Assembly (NCBI GenBank): GCA_020747065.1
Contig: JAGMVK010000003.1
Coordinates: 1,426,001 to 1,490,000 of the forward strand
Length of the DNA: 64,000 nt
Direction of reading: 5' to 3'
Source: Cadophora sp. MPI-SDFR-AT-0126
Taxonomy: Eukaryota > Ascomycota > Leotiomycetes > Helotiales > Ploettnerulaceae
Below are positions 57,202 to 64,000 of this stretch, piece by piece. A program made the translations under genes and the position numbers. Numbering within the stretch: position 1 is the stretch's first letter; each line of letters opens with the position of its first letter. The notes beneath the pieces were generated by a model, which was not told the DNA's origin, searched no databases, and saw only the letters and a program-made list of their open reading frames with translations.

Positions 57202-58940
57202 TCACTCCTCCCCGCCATCTCCCTCCCTCTTCCTCAGATTCTCCAAACCATACAACAAATTGCCTAATCTTCCAGAATCTCCAACTTGCTCCTCCTCGCC
57301 ACCTTCACTTCTCTCGAAAGCCAACGCACTTTCCACTAAGATGTCGTCCTGGAACTCAAAAGTCTGTAAAGATTTCAAGTCTTCCAAGTCATCTGTTCTT
57401 ACCTCGCTTGTTGAGCCAGGCTTGTGGATCGTGTCGATTGATACGATGAATTTGGATGTGGCTGTGATGGGTGAGACTGCAAGGGCGTTTCCTTGTAAGG
57501 GGAGGGTTTGGAGGTGCGTGAGCTGGTTGGAGGGTGTGAGGGTGAATGTGAAGAGTGCTGGAATGCTGGGTCTTGTTAGCTTTTCTTCTCGAATGAAGGG
57601 GACGGATAGAGGTGTGCTTACCCTTCGCAAGTAACAACAACGATATCCCTCATCTCAGGCCCAACAGTCCGAATGCTGACGATCCCCGAGACAGCAATCT
57701 TCATCGCCTCAACATCGCCCTCATTGTTGCTAAAACAATCAAAACCCTTCCTCACACCATCAACATGCCCCCTCAAATTGACTTTCGCAATTACCTTCCC
57801 GGCCAACCACTCCCAGACGTACAACTCATCCTCCCCACCACCCGAGATCAACACCCCACTCCTCTTCTCGGGAAAACAAAGTCTGGTAATGAACTCCGCG
57901 TGTCCAAGACAGAACCCCTCAATGATATGCGCCTGTGGGATCCCTCTCGAGACACGGATGTGCTCGTCTCGATCAGCTGTCACGATGTAATCCCTTCCTT
58001 CGACAGAGACCAAGGCTACGTCTGTGAGCATGGATACGTGGCCGAGCAAGAGCTTGTGCTCGAATGTCGGCTCGACTTTCTCATTGGGCCGATTGGTCTG
58101 CCGTTTCTGGTTCTCGAGGGCTTTGCGGTTGCGTTGGGAGTGGATTGTTAGTTCGTTGGCGGCGGGGACAAAGGGTTTGGCTGCTGTTGTTGGCTCGGTG
58201 GTTTCAGAAGCTGAGTTGAGGGTTTGGGAGGAGGGTTCTGAGGAGGGGATGAGAGGGAGGGAGTAGACGTCGCCGAATTTGTCGGCGCTGATTATGGTTT
58301 TGGAGTCTGCTGTGATGGTGATGGAGCAGGGTCGTTTGGGCATGGCTCTGCTTGTTGTCAGGATAGGCCCGAATTAGAAATGAGGTAATATTGTCACTTA
58401 CCGTTGACTTATTTGCTGAAGCCTATGCGATCCTGCCTCCTCAATACTCTCAAATGCCCTGATACTCTTGTCCTCCCCAGTGACAGCAATCACGTGTCTG
58501 CCATCCTTCGTAGCAGCCAGAGCGATTACAGCTGGCGCTTGTAGACCACTAGCTACAGCCGCTGACCTGTTGTTCTGTTTCTGCTTCTTCTTCTTGCTGT
58601 CTTGCTGTTCCTGGTTGGTGTTCGGTATTAACGTTGATAGATCTCCATTCTTCGCTTCGATGTTTTCAGCAGATAGCTTTCGCTTCTTTGCTGGTGGGCC
58701 ATCTGCCTCGACGACATCTCTTTCTCTTGGCGTTGCTAGATTTGGCGACTCTTCAGTTTTCTGAGATTGAATAGTGGATGGCTTCTCTTTCTGAATGGCG
58801 TCCTGAGACACTGGACATGTCCATGTTGAGAGTAATGAGCCGTTCTCCAGATTGAATGAGTCAATACTCGATCCTCGGGCTGCAACGAGAATATTACCAC
58901 ATGTTACCATGCACTGATACGGCATTATTGAATGCGGCAT
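57202..58940 (-). CDS. TRM82: tRNA (guanine-N7) methyltransferase non-catalytic subunit, WD-repeat
   Basis: Exons 58940-58402, 58347-57622 and 57565-57202 give 542 residues. Trm82 (WDR4) is the beta-propeller partner that holds Trm8 active for m7G46 methylation of tRNA. Seen: N-terminal strands (MVTCGNILVAARGSSIDSFN), a basic, disordered insert with KKRKLSAEN and KKKKQKQN, then WD-type blades (HVIAVTGEDKSIRAFE, KTIISADKFGDVYSLPL, LGHVSMLTDVALV with YIVTADRDEHIRVSR, LGHAEFITRLCFPE with GGGEDELYVWEW). The RDEHIRVSR blade and CLGHAEFI are characteristic of Trm82. Introns are 54 and 56 bp. Divergent from RPP0. Confidence 0.94.
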
Positions 58941-59397
58941 TATGAGACTTGCGCTTCAATTAGTCTTCTCTAACCAGGCAAACGTAGACGCAATTCATGT
59001 GCTTCGTTCGACAACCTGATTTGACTCTTGTGGGTTCTGCTTATTAAATGAGTTTCCGTACTTTTAGGACATTCAAGATACTCACACTATGATATAAATC
59101 AATTCCCAGATCTGGCCACTTAATAACTATGAGATTCAATATGTTCTCTCACCATTTTTGAAAGTGAGGTTGAAAAAAGTTCAAGAGGCTGGAGCAGGGA
59201 TTGTTAGCTTCAGCCAATCATGCGAGTTTAGAGCGGCCGCTAGCGCACAGAACTCCCACAAACCAATCTCGACATTTCCGAACCACGAACCTCTTCCTTC
59301 TGTCATCAACAATTACACGTCTCAAACTCTAGAGACTCTTTTTCAAATACACCCTTCATCTGACCCTTAAATCATCCCTGCCTTCAAATAAGAAGAT
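58941..59397. promoter_or_regulatory. Divergent promoter region of TRM82 and RPP0
   Basis: 457 bp between divergent starts of two translation-related genes. It contains a CCAAT box (CAGCCAATCA, 59211-59220) and a pyrimidine-rich leader before the RPP0 ATG. Confidence 0.55.
59211..59220 (+). promoter_or_regulatory. CCAAT box (HAP/CBC-type)
   Basis: The sequence CAGCCAATCA matches the fungal CCAAT-binding complex preference and lies 178 bp before the RPP0 start codon. Functionality is inferred from position only. Confidence 0.4.
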
Positions 59398-60407
59398 ATG
59401 GGGGGCAGATCCGAGAACAAGGCCGGCTACTTCGATAAGCTCAAGTCTCTCCTCGAGGAGTACAAGAGTATCTTCATCGTTGGTGTCGACAATGTCAGCT
59501 CCCAGCAGATGCACGAGATCAGACAAGCCCTCCGTGGTGAGGGTGTCGTCTTGATGGGAAAGAACACCATGGTACGCTGCTCCTGTTTGCGCGCACAGTG
59601 CGATTCGACTCTGTAGAAGCTAATCATCATTTTCCACAGGTCCGTCGTGCCATCAAGGGCTTCGTCGCCGATTCCCCCGAGTACGAGCGTCTTCTGCCAT
59701 TCGTCAAGGGCAATGTCGGTTTCGTCTTCACCAACTCCGACCTCAAGTCTATCCGTGACAAGATTCTCTCCAACAAGGTCGCTGCTCCCGCCAGAGCTGG
59801 TGCTGTCGCCCCTGGTGATGTCTACGTCCCAGCTGGTAACACTGGTATGGAACCCGGAAAGACCTCTTTCTTCCAGGCCCTCGGTGTCCCAACCAAGATT
59901 GCCCGTGGTACCATTGAAATTACTGCCGACTTGAAGCTCGTCGAGGCTGGAACCAAGGTCGGAGCCTCCGAGGCTACCCTGCTCAACATGTTGAACATCT
60001 CTCCCTTCACCTATGGTATGAGCATCTCGCAGGTTTATGACCAAGGCAACGTCTTCCCACCCAGCGTTCTTGACATTGAGGAGTCTCAATTGCTCAAGTC
60101 CTTCTCGAGCGCAATTGCCACCATCGCCGCTATCTCCTTGGCCGCCAACTTCCCAACCCTTCCATCTGTTATGCACTCCGTTGTCAACAGCTACAAGAAG
60201 GTCTTGGCCGTCGCAATCAGCACTGAGTACAGCTGGCCTGAGATAGAGGAGTTGAAGGATCGCATCGCCAACCCAGAAGCCTACGCATCCGCCGGTCCCG
60301 CTGCCACCACCGAGGCTGCCCCAGCTGCTGAGGCCGCCAAGGAGGAGGAAGAGGAAGAGGAGGCCGAGGATTCCGCTGATGAGGGTTTCGGAGGCATGTT
60401 CGACTAA
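59398..60407 (+). CDS. RPP0: 60S acidic ribosomal protein P0 (uL10)
   Basis: Exons 59398-59571 and 59640-60407 give 313 residues. P0 anchors the P1/P2 stalk on the 60S subunit and helps recruit elongation factors. Seen: the rRNA-binding N-terminal domain ([20 protein letters not shown], then MGKNTM just before the splice), the uL10 insert domain ([20 protein letters not shown], then KIARGTIEI), an Ala-rich hinge, a Glu-rich run, and the terminal stalk peptide ending DEGFGGMFD. The 68-bp intron interrupts at [13 protein letters not shown]. Codon use is strongly biased to C-ending codons (GTC, ACC, AAG), as in highly expressed genes and unlike most neighbours. Confidence 0.97.
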
Positions 60408-61926
60408 ACGGGTCGTTATCTCGCATACATTGATGACTTTCATGGGAGGGTTTACGACACGAATCATGAAATGCACATAGAGGATATGCAGATACACTAA
60501 TGTAGCTTCGGCACATTTGGGAAACGACTGGATGAATAGTACCAATATGTGTGACTTCGAGTGGAAGTGACAGGCTAATCCAATTTGTGGGTGTAGCAAA
60601 ATTCGCAAAGGTCAGTCAAAAATATCATTTTCACCCCACTGGACCCCCAGCACATGATGAACAATTCAAAGCTTTTTAACCCTTAATGGAGTTCACACCT
60701 CCTTGAAGACTAAATCAAACAACTCTAATTTTTTCCTGATTTTGCTGTAATTCTGTTACTTCTATTGATCGTTATTCAATTTTATTTTGGATCATGAAGC
60801 TGACGAGATATTCCAGATTTCCACCGTCCAAAGTTTCCGAGCCTTCCAAACTGCCGAGCCTGCCCTCATGAAATACAAAACTACAGCATCCCAACCACTG
60901 CAGTGATAAGTGATTTACATCCAAAATAATATGCTTTTCTTGGGTCTATGAGGTCGCCGTTCTGTCCAATAGCATGTTCTCGACGAGTAGTAGCGCCATA
61001 TATACTATCACGTGACGAGTACCTCCCTCTTAATTGCCCAACAATCACTCTCCTCATACTGAGCCACTGGCAGGCTTATACACAGCGATGTCCTACGTGT
61101 TGTACTACCTACTCCCCTAACTCCCTTCTCGAGCCTCCCAGTTCCGCAAATTCTACAACCAGACCCTGGCTTCGAAGTTCTCCTGACACCTATCCTTTAC
61201 TCTCTATGTCGATGGCACGGCAAGTCTTGAGAATATTTCATGACTCTAGATTCTCAATAACCTCATATTGCCTAAGACGCATAACCAGAATATGAACCCT
61301 CCCCTTTGGCCCAAGATATACTCAACCGCCTCACCCTCCAAGCTCCGAGCGGCTGTAGATTGAATGTCGCAGAAGGTCCCCAAAGTTACAATTCTCGCAA
61401 AGTCAACATTCTCTGTCTATCCAAGATCCGACCCTTCATACAACTCTTTTTAAATCTATCCCCTCTCAATTCATTTCTTTCCCAAGCCAGAACAGTCTCT
61501 GGTCCCGGGTTTCTGAGCTTGAAGTCTCAAAAAAAAGTTTCCACGACTTCGAGTCCTCTTTTTGACCATTACGTTCTTTTCCATTGTCCCTTTTTACCAC
61601 GTCGTTCGTACCATACAAATTTGAATCGATTTCATTGTCATATCTCCATTTTCCCATCTCTATTTCGGCTCGTAAGCGGCGTGTCAATCATCAACTTGTG
61701 CTTGCACAATGTGACGGCTAAGATGCTTTGCTCGTTGGACCGCTCTTGCGGAATGGTGACTCTACAGTGTCAGTCTAGTCCTTCGGTGTTCAGCTCATAT
61801 GGGTGTTTTACCAAAATACTTGTGTCCATTTCAAAGCATGAGTGAGTTCAGATCTAGCATTCGAGTAATAACAGGCCAATAACGAGAATCTCTCATAAAG
61901 GAAGCCGAGCCAGAAAGGCCAAGATA

Positions 61927-61959
<33 letters not shown>

Positions 61960-62426
61960 TGTGGTCCTCGGTCTACGAGGATGTCGCTTTCCATCTGTTA
62001 GATAGAAGAAATGCGTGAAGTTTCTAGGTTTCCCCTCCAATCGGTGTCTTCTTTGCAGAGTAAGTATATTGACAAGAGTATGGTTGTCAAATAGAGACAA
62101 TTGTTTACATGCATTGGAGACTCGCTTGTGTTTCAAACTGGCCGTCGCTCAGGTTGCTTTCTGGACTATGGGGATGAGTATGGAACGTGGTGGTATGACT
62201 ACCAAAGTCACGAAGAGGTGCAAGTATTGTGCCTTTTGAAGAGTGCTTTTTTGTTGATGTTATTCTGTGAACGAGTATGGTATTTTAATGCGCAAGGGCG
62301 ATTGCCTTTGATATCTACTAGACGCAGTACAACTTGAACCCTAAGGAGATTTCTACAATGATGTCTTACATCTTTCCGTACATTTACACTTGACGCCCAG
62401 ATGGTCAAACCCCCAATGCCGCTATC
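60408..62426. other. 2.0-kb gene-poor region between convergent RPP0 and MSH1
   Basis: No frame here has domain-like sequence, and the 180-codon frame at 61306-61845 is Leu/Ser/Phe-rich noise from a pyrimidine-rich stretch. It contains one CA microsatellite. Such a long 3'-3' gap is unusual locally and could hold a non-coding transcript, but nothing shows this directly. Confidence 0.5.
61928..61957 (+). repeat. CA dinucleotide microsatellite
   Basis: Fifteen perfect CA units (30 bp), the only long simple repeat seen in the window, in the RPP0-MSH1 gap. Likely length-polymorphic. Confidence 0.95.
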
Positions 62427-64000
62427 TTACACACCTTTCCCCTCAAGCACCCTCCTCGCAACAACAATTGCCTCCCCGGGCAATCCCGCCAACCTCGCAA
62501 CTTTCAATGCATGACTTCGCCTATTGACCCCCTCCCTCAACCGATGCACATACCTAAATCCCTCACCGTGCTCATCCTCAAGCACATCCGTACAATAAAA
62601 CCCCACACCACCCTCCATCCCCTCTCCCTCAATCAACTCCACCAACCCATGGAAATGCGTTGCAAAGAGCGTCCTACACCTATTGATCCTATACAAATGC
62701 GCTAAACACGCAAATGCCACCGCTTCCCCATCACTAGGCGTCGTACCACGTCCAATCTCATCCATAATCACGAAGCTCTTTGGCGTAGCGTGCTTAAGGA
62801 TCGCTGCCGTTTCCAGCATCTCGACCATGAACGTCGACTGGTCACGATACAGGTTATCTGCGCTGCCCACCCGACTGAACATCTGATCTACGATGCCCAA
62901 CTCCGCATACTCAGCCGGCACGTACGAACCTACCTGCGCGAGGATGGTGATGAGTGCGTTTTGACGAAGGAATGTGCTCTTGCCAGCCATATTCGGGCCA
63001 GTGATCAGCCAGATCTTCTTCTCCGGCGCACACCCAACAAAACAGTCGTTCGTGATGAAGCTGCGGCCTTCCTCCTCCAGCCCTCCTTCTACGGTAGGAT
63101 GTCTCCCGCCGACGATCTTGTGCGAGGTGCTGGTGTTGAGGATGGGTCTCGTCCAGCGCTTTTCGTGGGCGAGGAGTGCGAAGGAGCAGGCTATGTCAAG
63201 CTCGTCGAGGACGGCGGCGTTGCGCCGGAGTTTGACGATGTTGTGGATTGTTTGGGAGCGGAGGGTGTGGAAGACGCGCTGTTCTTCTGAGCGGATGTGT
63301 GTTTTGCAGGTGTCGATTCGTTGGCCGAGAGACGTCCATTCGGGGTGATGGAAGGAGCGGGTGCTTTTGCTGGAGCTGACGGAGCGGAGGGGATCACCTG
63401 AGGAGGAGGAAAGGGACAGCCGGGTGTCTTTGCCTTTGATGTGGCAGATGTGGCCGAGGCCTGGGCGGAATTGGAGGGTCAGAGTTGTGGCGCCGAGACG
63501 TCGGGAGAGGGAGTCGACTAGTTCTGCTTTCTCGGTATATAGAGAGAGCATGTCTTCGTGGAGGCGAGCGAGTGTCTCGCTTGCCGCGGGCTTCATAATC
63601 CAAGGCTCGCTGTCGTCAGAGTAGTGCTCTCTAATACTTGTCGCTTTCTTCTTGCGTGTGCCCTTGGGAAGGATGGATGAATCTTCCCTGGATCCTTCTG
63701 ATGTGACGATTGCTTCGGCTAGGGCTTGCATTTCTCCTGCTTCGCTGTCTTCAAGTCGTTGTTGTTGCATGATACCTTCTTCGTCGATTGCTTCGCGGAT
63801 TCGCTTAGCCAGTTCGTTTGGTCCAGTGAGGTCAATGCGGCTTATCATGGCTTGGATACATGGATCTCCAGAGCTGTCCTCAGAAAGGGTAGTAACGATG
63901 TCTTGAGTTGCGTAGATCGTACTTGCGAGAGCTAGGAGATCATCGGGGTCACCTCGACCGAAAGCGAACTTTTGTAGTAAGCGGTGAGAGTCATGACTGC
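62427..64000 (-). CDS. MSH1: Mitochondrial MutS homologue Msh1, 3' part (5' end outside window)
   Basis: The open frame continues to the right edge, entering as SHDSHRLLQKFAFGRGDPDD; the first 2 bases at 64000-63999 finish an upstream codon. About 523 C-terminal residues are present. MSH1 binds mismatches and maintains mitochondrial DNA in fungi. Seen: core lever/clamp helices, then the ATPase domain with Walker A (TGPNMAGKST), the Q-loop region, the Ser/Thr-rich signature FSRVGSADNL with DQSTFMVEM, Walker B with DEIGRGT, and FATHFHGL. The assignment to MSH1 rather than MSH2-6 rests on the lever segment (LQKFAFGRGDPDDLLAL) and the lack of a Msh2/3/6-type C-terminal extension. There is no intron in the visible part. 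Confidence 0.88.
   Translation of the reverse strand, partial: SHDSHRLLQKFAFGRGDPDDLLALASTIYATQDIVTTLSEDSSGDPCIQAMISRIDLTGPNELAKRIREAIDEEGIMQQQRLEDSEAGEMQALAEAIVTSEGSREDSSILPKGTRKKKATSIREHYSDDSEPWIMKPAASETLARLHEDMLSLYTEKAELVDSLSRRLGATTLTLQFRPGLGHICHIKGKDTRLSLSSSSGDPLRSVSSSKSTRSFHHPEWTSLGQRIDTCKTHIRSEEQRVFHTLRSQTIHNIVKLRRNAAVLDELDIACSFALLAHEKRWTRPILNTSTSHKIVGGRHPTVEGGLEEEGRSFITNDCFVGCAPEKKIWLITGPNMAGKSTFLRQNALITILAQVGSYVPAEYAELGIVDQMFSRVGSADNLYRDQSTFMVEMLETAAILKHATPKSFVIMDEIGRGTTPSDGEAVAFACLAHLYRINRCRTLFATHFHGLVELIEGEGMEGGVGFYCTDVLEDEHGEGFRYVHRLREGVNRRSHALKVARLAGLPGEAIVVARRVLEGKGV

Noticed and set aside
59427..60608. 393-codon minus-strand frame opposite RPP0
   Set aside because: Caused by the C/G-ending codon bias of RPP0, which removes antisense stops. 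Composition (Gly/Leu/Asp runs) is that of an antisense shadow.
61306..61845. 180-codon plus-strand frame in the RPP0-MSH1 gap
   Set aside because: Rich in Ser, Leu, Phe and Cys from a pyrimidine-rich stretch, with no recognisable segment or spliced continuation.

Overview
The window is nuclear chromosomal DNA of a filamentous ascomycete. The genes are split by short introns, mostly 45-120 bp, with GT-AG ends and CTNAY or TACTAAC branch sites. The proteins are those expected of Pezizomycotina: a Zn2Cys6 factor with a fungal-specific domain, a HAK-type potassium transporter, an HDEL-ended PDI and a Wss1-type protease. Protein wording recalled from relatives suggests Leotiomycetes (Helotiales-like), but that placement is inference. 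Most genes are housekeeping and are not arranged as a pathway cluster.

Layout. 0-10 kb: TGS1 (snRNA cap hypermethylation), then a 1890-residue Dopey/DOP1 gene divergent from MON1 (Rab7 GEF subunit). 10-15.5 kb: two uncharacterised, largely disordered proteins. 15.4-17.8 kb: a gene-poor stretch leading to PDI1, whose first active site is assembled from two 8-nt exons. 20-24 kb: a small mitochondrial-type membrane protein, VPS71/ZNHIT1 (SWR1 complex) and a WSS1-like DNA-protein crosslink protease. 24.7-29.5 kb: a small secreted six-cysteine protein and a 14-exon potassium transporter. 29.7-36 kb: KEL3, a prolyl aminopeptidase and an FAD monooxygenase. 36.6-43 kb: NUP159 divergent from the proteasome beta-2 subunit PUP1. 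43.7-50 kb: a Zn2Cys6 regulator and an uncharacterised, probably mitochondrial protein. 50-54 kb: HEM12, FCY1 and an uncharacterised protein with an in-frame stop or unrecognised intron. 54.7-60.4 kb: a YDJ1-type DnaJ with an upstream heat-shock element, TRM82 and RPP0. The window ends in a 3'-complete, 5'-truncated MSH1.

All gene models were spliced by hand and checked so that exon lengths sum to whole codons. I see no transposon, tRNA, rRNA, CRISPR array, biosynthetic cluster or multi-gene novel system. The most unusual items are gene-structure features (8-nt microexons, a GC-AG intron, long introns), the secreted six-cysteine protein, and several conserved-looking genes I cannot assign.
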